Shown here: positions 34,502 to 42,723 of the stretch, in pieces
Layout: the number at the start of each line of letters is the position of its first letter
Numbering within the stretch: position 1 is the first letter of the stretch
NCBI GenBank assembly: GCA_910585615.1
Contig: CAJUFO010000006.1
Span: forward strand, 1 to 64,000
Origin: an uncultured Acetatifactor sp.
Lineage (GTDB): Bacteria > Bacillota > Clostridia > Lachnospirales > Lachnospiraceae
Direction of reading: 5' to 3'
DNA: 64,000 nt
Program-made: the position numbers and the translations under genes
The notes under the pieces: generated by a model
What the model was told of the DNA's origin: nothing
What the model saw: the letters and a program-made list of their open reading frames with translations, nothing else
The model's database searches: none

Positions 34502-36289
34502 ATGCAGAAGACCCGCAGCTTCCAGCGGAAAATGATTGAGTACATACTCATAATCGTCAGCCTCACCCTGACGGTGGGCACTGTGTTGGTAGTCTCCCTG
34601 GTCACCAGGAAGCTGTCCCAACAGAACGAGAATTACACCCTGTCCGCCTTCGTCAAGACGGACGTGGAGCTGAAGAACCAGAAAGACAAGATGGACACTG
34701 CCTTCGTCAATCTCTCCACTTCCCTCACCCGGAGCGGCATCCCGGACATCGAGAGCGCCAGCCTCCCATACACCAAGTCCCTGATCGGCATCAGCAACCT
34801 CTTCGACCAGTTCCTGGACTATAAGATGATCGGCTTGTTCAGCAGCGATGCCGCCATCATCTGTTCCCCTGTCCGCAGTTTTTCCGTGTATTGCAGCGGC
34901 GACCCTGTCTTCAGCTCCCTCCTCTATGAGGACATCCTACACGGGGACATGGATTACGGCACTGCATATATGTATGAGTTCGTGGACAGCGGCCACAAGC
35001 GGGATTCCTCCCTCTGGAACAGCAGAATCGTATACTTCCGGAAGTCCTTCCTGTATGGGGGACAGCGGTACTACCTTCTCATCGGTCTGGACGAAAGCGT
35101 GATCCACCAGTCCTTCCTGCATCTGGAGCAGGGCTTCAATACCATCTACATCGTGGGACAGCAGAATGAAATCCTCTCCAGCACCCATGCGGACATGTTC
35201 CGCCAGACCCTGGACTATCCCCTGGATCCGGACCCGGGCCGTGTGTCCTACAAGAAGACCCTGGGCGATACGGAATACCAGATCATCCCGCAGGCCCTGG
35301 ACATATATGGCTGGTCCATCGTCAATCAATATCCCACCTTTGAGTACATGCGGGACGTGAACCGTATGTCTTTGTTCATCATCGCCATATTCATCGGCTG
35401 CCTGATTGCGGTAGGACTTTCCGTGACACTGGTCATCCACAGAATCTCCTCCCCCCTGAACGAGCTCAGCGTCCGCCTCAAAAGCTTTTCCTCCACAGGG
35501 CTGCGCGCTCCCCATCCTCCCATGCATACGGACAACATCACGGAATTCGATGTCCTGAACAAAAGCTTCCTGCAGATGGCCGATGACATCCAGCGCCTGG
35601 TGGCCCGGCAGAAGGAAGAGGAAGAGCAGAAGAACCAGTTCCGCATCCAGGCGCTGATGGCCCAGATCAACCCGCACTTCATCTGCAATGCCCTCAATAC
35701 GGTAAAAGTCATGGCGGAAATCTCCGGCACCCGAAATGTGGCCACCATGATTTCCCATATTTGCCAGTATATCTCTCCCGCCTTCCGCACCAACCGGAAC
35801 CGCTGGTCATACGCGGAGGAATATGCCTTTCTGGAGGACTATATCTATATCCTGGAAATCTGCTTCAGCGCCAAGATAGAAATCGATTGCTCCTTCGATG
35901 CGTCCGTCAGGGAGGACATCCTGCCCAGGTTCCTGATCCAGCCCCTGGTGGAGAACTGTATCTCCCACGGCATGACCCCTGACAGGACTTTGCAGATTGA
36001 GATATGCGTAAAAAAAGAGACGGATGGACAGGTATCCATCCGTGTGGTCGACAATGGAATCGGTTTTTCGCCGAAGGAGCTGGAGAGCAGAAGACAGATG
36101 CTGTCTCATATGAAAAGGGACACACCCCCAGACCTGCAGGCCCACATCGGCCTGCAGAACATAAAGCAGCGGCTGAACCACTACTACCCGGAATGCCATG
36201 AATTCCATATCAATTCCGTGCAGGGTCAGGGAACCTCCATCACCATCCGTATTCCGTTGCGGACGGATGGCCCGTCTGCCGGAGTCTGA
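34502..36289 (+). CDS. YesM-type sensor histidine kinase
   Basis: A 595-residue membrane kinase. Transmembrane helices lie near residues 12-34 and 290-315, enclosing an extracellular Cache-like sensor. A HAMP domain (ISSPLNELSVRLKSF onward) and a coiled linker follow. The His_kinase region contains AQINPHFICNALNTVK; the phospho-acceptor His is near residue 391. The family usually has NPHFLYNTLN here, so FICNA is a variant. The HATPase domain shows PLVENCISHG, VVDNGIGF and GLQNIKQRL. AGGAGGT precedes ATG34502. Its likely partner is the regulator at 36349-37854, which is convergent rather than downstream. By family the pair senses extracellular saccharide and activates transporter and glycosidase genes. 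Confidence 0.9.
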   Translation: MQKTRSFQRKMIEYILIIVSLTLTVGTVLVVSLVTRKLSQQNENYTLSAFVKTDVELKNQKDKMDTAFVNLSTSLTRSGIPDIESASLPYTKSLIGISNLFDQFLDYKMIGLFSSDAAIICSPVRSFSVYCSGDPVFSSLLYEDILHGDMDYGTAYMYEFVDSGHKRDSSLWNSRIVYFRKSFLYGGQRYYLLIGLDESVIHQSFLHLEQGFNTIYIVGQQNEILSSTHADMFRQTLDYPLDPDPGRVSYKKTLGDTEYQIIPQALDIYGWSIVNQYPTFEYMRDVNRMSLFIIAIFIGCLIAVGLSVTLVIHRISSPLNELSVRLKSFSSTGLRAPHPPMHTDNITEFDVLNKSFLQMADDIQRLVARQKEEEEQKNQFRIQALMAQINPHFICNALNTVKVMAEISGTRNVATMISHICQYISPAFRTNRNRWSYAEEYAFLEDYIYILEICFSAKIEIDCSFDASVREDILPRFLIQPLVENCISHGMTPDRTLQIEICVKKETDGQVSIRVVDNGIGFSPKELESRRQMLSHMKRDTPPDLQAHIGLQNIKQRLNHYYPECHEFHINSVQGQGTSITIRIPLRTDGPSAGV

Positions 36290-36327
36290 CCTGTCGGAGG
36301 CCATTCTGCCCGCTGCGGACACAGAAG

Positions 36328-36361
36328 CGCCGAGAAATGACACTCGTGTCACTTCTCGGCG
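36328..36361. terminator. Hairpin between convergent kinase and regulator genes
   Basis: 16-base arms (CGCCGAGAAATGACAC at 36328-36343 and its complement with one mismatch at 36346-36361). The stem includes the last codons and stop of the regulator gene. It can serve both transcripts, although no clear T-run follows. Confidence 0.6.
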
Positions 36362-37854
36362 TTAGGCTGTTGATGATGCAGCATCTTCCTCCAGGCATTG
36401 GGCGAATAGCCCGTGACTGTCTTGAAGGTCTTGCTGAAATGGGAGATGTCGCCCATGCCCGTCTTTTCCGCGATTTCATACAGGAAGACATTGTCATCCT
36501 CCAGGAGCTCCATGGCATGCTCGATGCGGTAAAAGGTCAGGTAAGTGCTGAAACTGATGCCCATGGCCCGCTTGAACAGGGTGGAAAAATAGCTGGGGCT
36601 GAAGGACACCCGCTCCGCCACATCGTTCAGGGCGATTTTGTCCCCCCTGTTCTCCTGGATATAGAGCAGCGACTGGCGAATCTCATCATAGCCGCAGTCC
36701 GCCCTGTACAGGATGTCCGATTTGGCGCGGAGCATGTCCCTGCACCGCAGATAGATGCCCTCAAAGGTCTCATCGTCCAGAATCCCCTGTAGATGCCCTC
36801 TCAGCTCCTGCGGACCAAAAAGGGAGAGCGCCCTGTCGAAGGCCTCCAGCCCTACAATCACCGTCTGACGGTAGTCGTAAAACGAGAGCCTGTCCTGCAT
36901 CATGGCCTGCTCCACGGGCTTGACGATATTCCCATAGTATTCCTGGCGGTTCTTTCCACAAAAGGTGTTTATGGCATAGAGCGATGGGATGTTGGCCACA
37001 TAATCGGCCAGGAAGGAAGCCTGATTCTTCAGGACATCGGCGCTCAGGCATCGCACATGGCCTGCCAGGCGGAAGAAGATGTCCCTCCTCTTCCTGATCT
37101 CGCCGGGCAGCTGGCAGCATTCCACATCGCATATCAGTTCCTGGTCGAAGGCCTTGTATATATATTTTGAGAGAAGCTGGGTCCTCTGGACCAGATTCTC
37201 CTCCGACAGCGCCCGGTTGCGAAAAGCTACGGTGAATTCCATATCGTTCCTGCAGTCCACCACTGTCTCGGAATAGTTCAGGAAATACTCCGCCAGGAGA
37301 TCCCTCACTGCCTTGGACAGAATCGCCCTGTTCCCGCCCCGTATATACAGTCGGAACAGCAGCCAGTAGGGGCTGGCCTCAAAGGGAAGCTCCTCTCCCC
37401 GGGGCATGTCCAGGAACTCTTCCAGGAGCTGTTCGTCCGTCCGCTGGCCCGACGCCGTTCCGCTGGCCACCCCTTCCAGCGCCAGCTCTTTTCCCGCCAG
37501 GGAGAGCTTTTCCTGCAGCTCCTCCGGGGATATGGAGGATTTCAGCAGGAAATCGAAGATATGGTAGGGAAAGAGCCTGGTAATCACCTGCACATCCTCC
37601 ACGCAGGTCACCACGATGATCTTGCAGGGGCGCTCCTCCTCGCATATCTTCCCGATCAGCTCCACGCCTCCCAGCCTGGGCATGTTCAGGTCGGTAATCA
37701 CGATCTCCGGGTAATGCGCACGGTACAGCTGCAGAGCCTGTATCCCGTCGTCCGCCTGCGCCACGATCTGCATATTCAGTTGTGCCCAATTCACCGAAGA
37801 TACGATGCCTGCCCGCGTCAGCAGCTCATCCTCCGCAATCAGTACCTTATACAT
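36349..37854 (-). CDS. YesN-type response regulator with AraC DNA-binding domain
   Basis: A regulator of about 501 residues. The receiver domain (1-120) shows acidic residues AEDE, the phospho-acceptor in VITDLNMP (about residue 55) and the switch Lys in FLLKSSI. A long central region of about 240 residues follows. The AraC-type domain is at the C-terminus (about 400-501: ALNDVAERVSFSPSYFSTLF and SHFSKTFKTVTGYSPNAWR). Either of two in-frame ATGs (37860, 37854) could be the start; the second has better spacing to AGGGGGG. It converges on the kinase at 34502-36289. The likely targets are the transporter, GH29 and GH95-like promoters that share the ATTCCTTTC-type motif; this is an inference. Confidence 0.9.
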   Translation of the reverse strand: MYKVLIAEDELLTRAGIVSSVNWAQLNMQIVAQADDGIQALQLYRAHYPEIVITDLNMPRLGGVELIGKICEEERPCKIIVVTCVEDVQVITRLFPYHIFDFLLKSSISPEELQEKLSLAGKELALEGVASGTASGQRTDEQLLEEFLDMPRGEELPFEASPYWLLFRLYIRGGNRAILSKAVRDLLAEYFLNYSETVVDCRNDMEFTVAFRNRALSEENLVQRTQLLSKYIYKAFDQELICDVECCQLPGEIRKRRDIFFRLAGHVRCLSADVLKNQASFLADYVANIPSLYAINTFCGKNRQEYYGNIVKPVEQAMMQDRLSFYDYRQTVIVGLEAFDRALSLFGPQELRGHLQGILDDETFEGIYLRCRDMLRAKSDILYRADCGYDEIRQSLLYIQENRGDKIALNDVAERVSFSPSYFSTLFKRAMGISFSTYLTFYRIEHAMELLEDDNVFLYEIAEKTGMGDISHFSKTFKTVTGYSPNAWRKMLHHQQPNAEK

Positions 37855-38003
37855 CCCCATCCCCCCTGCCTTGGTCTCTCCCTGTCTGTGTCATGTTCAC
37901 CATTATACACCAGAAATCCGCAAAAAACAACCTCGAAGCCGGGGGAAGCCCTGGTTCTAAAGCGTCCTAAAGCCCTTGGCGTGAAACCCCTTGCCCGGAA
38001 CGC

Positions 38004-40556
38004 TCACAGTTCTTTTTCGGTGCCGAGCTTCACGCTTCTGAACCGTTTTACATCCATGTTTCTCTCATATTCCCTTTCCATCGTGATGCCGTCGGCGTTT
38101 TGGCTCTTTACCAGGATACGCTGTCCGGACACCGTATCCAGAGTATAGATTCCCTCTGCCTGCGCAGGGACAATCATTTCCCCGCTGGATTCGTCCCGGA
38201 AGGAAAGCGGGCCTTCTACATGGTCGACCACCATGCTCAGCCTTCCGCCCCTGACGCACTGGATGGACACAGCGCATTGGCCTGCCTGGTAGACCGCGTC
38301 CACAATCCGGCCATCCGATGCCGCCAGCCGGAAAGCCAGCACGCTGTCCCGGGCGATGGCTGGAAAGAGCCTCAAGGTACCGTCATAGCTCTGGAGCAGC
38401 ATCTCGTTCACGGCAGTGGCCAGAATCGGAAGTGTCTCATAGTCGAAATGGTTGAACTTCCACTGCAGGGAGGTGCTCTTCTCCTTTGTCCGGCCGTTGC
38501 GCACGGCTCTCCGGTTCCAGAAGTCCTTGTACATCTTCCGGTTGTCCGGCCCATAAGTCCCAAAGCCCTGGGGGAATATCATCCACGCGTCTATCATGCG
38601 CCCGAATTCTTCCTCCAGCATCTCCGTCAGCCCCATCCGTGCCAGATAGATGGGCATCATGCACCATCCCATGCACTTATCTGAATGCAGGCAGATGCTG
38701 TTGTAAATCATGTCGTACAGCTCGCTCCCACGATCCTTTATCCCTACGACGCCGGCAGGGAACAGAGGAGCCATCTCTGTATCCGGAAAGCCGTAATACA
38801 TATGCTCCGGGTTACCGTATGTCCTTCTCGCCTTTTCCTTTCCTACCTCCCGAAGCACATCCCTGCCATATTCCGGCAGTTCCCCTATATCTTCCGGCAG
38901 CCTGGGCCTGTCCCCCACGCTCAGCACATGATTTGTCAAAGGTTTCCTGCCCTTGCCGATTCCCCACAGGAACCTGCCCTCCGAGTCCAGCTCGTCCTCA
39001 AGGAAGTCAGTCTTCTGATAAGGCGCCAGCTTCTCCAGCCTTTCCTGATAGGGAGCGGCCTCCTCCAGGGGCACTACCGTGACAAGCGCCCCGAACAGGG
39101 CCCTTATCATGGAGAGGTCCGTGATGGTGTCGTCCGTCAGCACAAAGGGCGATTCGTATCCGTTGGTGGCATGGATATGGTAACAGCCGTCCTCCCCCAG
39201 AACCAGCTTGTCCAGATAATATTCCGCCGTGGCCCGCATGACCGGCAGAGCCGTCTGCTCCAGGAAACCTTTGTCCCCGGTATAGCGGTAATGCCGGTAC
39301 ATGGCCATGGCAATCTGGGAACCGGGCGTACAGTTGTCCTTGGTGGCGCGGTCCATCCTCCCCTTCATGTCGCATACATCCGTATAGAACGCCCCCTTTC
39401 CCTTCCTGATATTTTCCGCAAATATCCGTGCGTAGGGCAGCTGCTCCCATCGGAAGCGATAGTAGGTTTCCGTAAGCTCCGGATGGTTGGCCGCCTCCAG
39501 CGGGGCGATGGCATGCTGGGTATTGTAATGGAAATACCCGCCCCAGGGCACGAAGTCATGATAGGATCCCCATATCCCATTACAGAAATGGGCAGGATAG
39601 GCTCCTTTCATCTCGCTGTTGGCATAGTAGAGGTTCAGGTACCAGAGGTTCTCCAGGTAATCCATCTTCTCCGGCAGGGATACATAGGACTTGTCCCAGA
39701 AATCAGTCCACTCCCGGGCATGTACCCTGTACAGCTCCTCCGCTCCGACGTTTTCCGCCTCCTGAATCCGCCCCAGCGCCCTCTCCTTTACGCTGTCGAG
39801 CCCCTGTCCCACCGCCACTGTGATGTAGCAGGTCAGGGACAGCTTTTCCCCTTCCTCAAGCGATACCTGTGCCGCATGGGAACCGGCGGTGCGGATGCTG
39901 AAGGGCTTCGGGCTCACCGGCTTTACGGCAATGCAGAAATCCGTTCCATGAAGCCTCTGGAGGATGCAGAGGCAGCCTTCCTCCGCCAGGGAGGAGGTGC
40001 CGTCAAGCCCTATGTGCGTCCCGTCGTAAAACGAAGAATACCAATACATAAGCGCTCGGCTTCCCCATCTGTTCAAATCCCCCCGAATCGGCATAGCTTC
40101 CTCAAACTCTCCCTCCACCTCCAGCACGGCCACCCTGGCGGAATGGGAGGCGAATGACCGAATCCTCACTTTGCCGAAGGGCGTGTCCGCCGCGATGGAA
40201 GCGGTGGCATCGGCCAGGGACAGCCTGGCCTCGAAGCCGTCCTGGTAAATGGTCTCGAAAACAGGGCAGCCGAAGTGAAGGTTCCATCGGGCTCCATTGC
40301 GGCAGTAGGTCATAGTCTCGTCCGGGTCGGAGCAATAGTCCGTATCACCCCGAATATCGTCAATCAACGCCGTGTTGTTAATCTGTACGTGGAGCGCGTC
40401 CTCGCTCAGCCAGAGCAGGCAGCCCGTATCTCCGTCTCCGACGGGAATCCCATAGGTGGGATTGCAGACCGGTGCCCGGAATACCAAATCATGGTGGGAA
40501 ACCAGTTCCCCTGTGGTAAAGTTCGGAGCCACACTTTGGTCCAATTTCATTTTCAT
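38004..40556 (-). CDS. GH95-like family glycosidase
   Basis: An 850-residue cytoplasmic enzyme. The N-terminal beta domain opens with NPTYGIPVGDGDTGCLLWLS, parallel to the PLGNGRLGAMV opening of GH95. The (alpha/alpha)6 barrel includes FCNGIWGSYHDFVPWGGYFH and NTQHAIAPLEAANHPEL. The C-terminal beta domain contains VRGGRLSMVVDH. It is a distant relative of the GH95 enzyme at 44904-47375, so assignment to alpha-L-fucosidase or galactosidase activity is tentative. AAGGAGG lies 11 bases before ATG40556. The 141-base upstream gap contains a copy of the cassette 2 promoter motif, suggesting independent control. Confidence 0.7.
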   Translation of the reverse strand: MKMKLDQSVAPNFTTGELVSHHDLVFRAPVCNPTYGIPVGDGDTGCLLWLSEDALHVQINNTALIDDIRGDTDYCSDPDETMTYCRNGARWNLHFGCPVFETIYQDGFEARLSLADATASIAADTPFGKVRIRSFASHSARVAVLEVEGEFEEAMPIRGDLNRWGSRALMYWYSSFYDGTHIGLDGTSSLAEEGCLCILQRLHGTDFCIAVKPVSPKPFSIRTAGSHAAQVSLEEGEKLSLTCYITVAVGQGLDSVKERALGRIQEAENVGAEELYRVHAREWTDFWDKSYVSLPEKMDYLENLWYLNLYYANSEMKGAYPAHFCNGIWGSYHDFVPWGGYFHYNTQHAIAPLEAANHPELTETYYRFRWEQLPYARIFAENIRKGKGAFYTDVCDMKGRMDRATKDNCTPGSQIAMAMYRHYRYTGDKGFLEQTALPVMRATAEYYLDKLVLGEDGCYHIHATNGYESPFVLTDDTITDLSMIRALFGALVTVVPLEEAAPYQERLEKLAPYQKTDFLEDELDSEGRFLWGIGKGRKPLTNHVLSVGDRPRLPEDIGELPEYGRDVLREVGKEKARRTYGNPEHMYYGFPDTEMAPLFPAGVVGIKDRGSELYDMIYNSICLHSDKCMGWCMMPIYLARMGLTEMLEEEFGRMIDAWMIFPQGFGTYGPDNRKMYKDFWNRRAVRNGRTKEKSTSLQWKFNHFDYETLPILATAVNEMLLQSYDGTLRLFPAIARDSVLAFRLAASDGRIVDAVYQAGQCAVSIQCVRGGRLSMVVDHVEGPLSFRDESSGEMIVPAQAEGIYTLDTVSGQRILVKSQNADGITMEREYERNMDVKRFRSVKLGTEKEL

Positions 40557-40633
40557 ACTGTCATTGCCTCCTTATTATAGTTCCGCATCTGCCTCGCCCA
40601 GCACTTTAGTATGAGCAGAGAATTTCCGGCCGC

Positions 40634-40650
40634 GAAAGGAATGCGTCCGT
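40634..40650 (-). promoter_or_regulatory. Third copy of the ATTCCTTTC-type upstream motif
   Basis: The minus strand reads ACGGACGCATTCCTTTC, which closely matches 34167-34187 upstream of the GH29 gene and 32585-32600 upstream of the binding protein. The -10 is unclear (CATACT about 20 bases downstream). Confidence 0.45.
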
Positions 40651-40697
40651 AAATCCTCTGGGGTAGCCTGCGGGGCAGACGCTGTTTTGGTTCTGCA

Positions 40698-42686
40698 TCA
40701 TACCTCCAGCAATACGATTTCATATGGTGGTATGCAGTCTATGGTAAAGAAGCGGTACCCGCCCTCTTTCCGGTCTTCCTTTTGCGCCTCAATCGTCAGC
40801 GGAGCGTCCTGCCGTGTATAAAGCGACGCCCTGCCGCACACAGTCCTGACGGCCACCCTGACGGCGTAAAGCGTCTCATTGGTGGGATTGCACAGCGCTA
40901 CGACCGTCCTTCCGTCCTCTACAAAGGTATGGTTCCGGATTCGGCAATAGCTGTCCACATAGGACGGTAGCTCTCCCCTTGACAGTTCCACGAAGATGCG
41001 TTTCAGCTGTATGGTCTTATAGGAATCCGATACCCAGGAGAAGGGATAGTAGCCAGCCGCACAGACGCGGCCGCCCAGCTCGTTCTCGAACATCCCCAGG
41101 CAGCAGGGTGCCATTTCCCTGCCGTGATAATCCACCAGCTTCGCAAACACGGATGCCTCCTCTGATGCAGGGATGATTCCAAAGGCATCGCCGGGGTTGA
41201 AGGCCTGCCTGCAGTTGCGGATTCCTCCTTCGATGGTTTGATTGACCAGTACGGTCAAATAGCATTCCCTGGCATCCACGGGATATTCCTCCCCCGCGGC
41301 AAATCCGGTGTATGCCCCAAATCCTCTGTCGTTCAGGCACTGCAGCGCGCTCGCGTCCAGATATACGCCGCCTGACAGGAGCTCCCAGATTTCCTCGTCC
41401 GTCCATGTCGCCGTGCTCCGGCCTGTGATAAGCCTGACCACCGCCTTTTCCGGATTATAGCACTGTGGAAGCCCGAAATCGAACATTTCCCTGGCGAATC
41501 TGGCATACATCCTTCCGGAACTGCGGCTCCACCTCCCTGCCGGCGTAGCCGCCTGGCTGTCAATCCGCCAGCCGGTGCAGATGCCGACAGGCTGCTTTCC
41601 CCCTGTCTTTTCGGACAGAATCCTGTACAGCGGCATCCATCCGTCTATCTTTTTCAGCCATGGCTCCACTGTGGAAAGAGGCTCCCCGGTTTCGGAGGGC
41701 AGGATGTTGAAAGCTGCTCCCGTACACCCGCTCGTCATGGAAAGCGCCGCTTCCAGCGCGGTGGAGGTGGGTGTCTTCTTCACCAGCTGGTAGGGGAAGT
41801 TCTCGATTTCAGACAGGCTTATGGTCACATAGGGGGGCAGGAGCGCGTTCTGCCTGCCAATTTCCTCCTCCTTTTCCACGATATCGTCAAAACAATAATC
41901 TGTATACGCTCCGCCGCCAGGCCTCCACATGATTTCATGCTTTCCCCCGTCCGACAAGGCAGCCGCGAACTTCGCGAAGTCATATCCCTCAAAATACCTT
42001 TCCCCGGTCATCCAGCCCAGACGGATATCCGAATCCACCCCGCGGACGGTGCTGCCGATGACGCGGAACAGGCTGTAGATGGCGGCGATATTGTGGTCCA
42101 GCCAGGCGCGGCGCAGCCCCAGATTTCCCGCGTCCAGGGCCTCCCGCAGGGTGTCGCGGGTATATGCGGTTTGGTTCGTCCGATTGAACTTCCCGATACA
42201 GCCGTCACAGAAGCACCCCATCCCGATGGGCAGATGCCCGTAGCGGACATCATCGTCAATCCAGATATGATCCGGGTGTACATCCGCCAGGATACGATAT
42301 ACAGGCTTCACATATTCCTCTATGTAACGCTCGTCATTCATGCAGAAGCTTCCCCGGCAGATTTCTCCCATGTCATTGGTCATACGGTAATAGTCGCCGC
42401 TGAAACAATTGTCCAAATCCTCCTCATGATGCCCAATCGTGGACAGGATATTGATTCCGCCGGATAATCCCGCTTCACGGATTTCACACAGTCTCTCCCG
42501 CATGACATCGGCCCTCTCCCTCATCCTGGGCAGGGGCACCGGAGGATGGGTGGAGGATGTGAACAGGGAAATCTGCGCGATACCGCAGGGGTACCTTTTC
42601 AATAGCGCAAGCAGTTTTCCGAATCGGTCCCTGTCCATCCAGATGGCATCGCTCACCCTCAAAGAATGCATTTTGTTCTTGTCCAT
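40698..42686 (-). CDS. Uncharacterised glycoside-hydrolase-like barrel protein
   Basis: A 662-residue soluble protein of no family I can name with confidence. The N-terminal half looks like a TIM barrel: early strand ISLFTSSTHPPVPLPRMRER, a GGINILSTIGHHEED strand, acidic strand HIWIDDDVRYGH, and a possible metal or structural knot in GCFCDGCIGKFN. ITISLSEIENFPYQ appears (VTISLSEIENFPY). The middle shows a possible glutamine-amidotransferase-like or trimerisation domain (YLDASALQCLNDRGFGAYTG) as in beta-galactosidase-type enzymes. The C-terminus is a beta domain (CIPPYEIVLLEV). A ribosome site GAAGGGAGA precedes ATG42686. It lies between the membrane AraC regulator and the GH95-like gene in cassette 3, which argues for a role in the same glycan pathway. 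Confidence 0.55.
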   Translation of the reverse strand: MDKNKMHSLRVSDAIWMDRDRFGKLLALLKRYPCGIAQISLFTSSTHPPVPLPRMRERADVMRERLCEIREAGLSGGINILSTIGHHEEDLDNCFSGDYYRMTNDMGEICRGSFCMNDERYIEEYVKPVYRILADVHPDHIWIDDDVRYGHLPIGMGCFCDGCIGKFNRTNQTAYTRDTLREALDAGNLGLRRAWLDHNIAAIYSLFRVIGSTVRGVDSDIRLGWMTGERYFEGYDFAKFAAALSDGGKHEIMWRPGGGAYTDYCFDDIVEKEEEIGRQNALLPPYVTISLSEIENFPYQLVKKTPTSTALEAALSMTSGCTGAAFNILPSETGEPLSTVEPWLKKIDGWMPLYRILSEKTGGKQPVGICTGWRIDSQAATPAGRWSRSSGRMYARFAREMFDFGLPQCYNPEKAVVRLITGRSTATWTDEEIWELLSGGVYLDASALQCLNDRGFGAYTGFAAGEEYPVDARECYLTVLVNQTIEGGIRNCRQAFNPGDAFGIIPASEEASVFAKLVDYHGREMAPCCLGMFENELGGRVCAAGYYPFSWVSDSYKTIQLKRIFVELSRGELPSYVDSYCRIRNHTFVEDGRTVVALCNPTNETLYAVRVAVRTVCGRASLYTRQDAPLTIEAQKEDRKEGGYRFFTIDCIPPYEIVLLEV

Positions 42687-42723
42687 TTCGTTTCTCCCTT
42701 CATACTTTGCCTTCCGCGGAAGG

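Noticed and set aside
38685..40157. A 490-codon plus-strand open frame
   Set aside because: Antisense shadow of the GH95-like gene.
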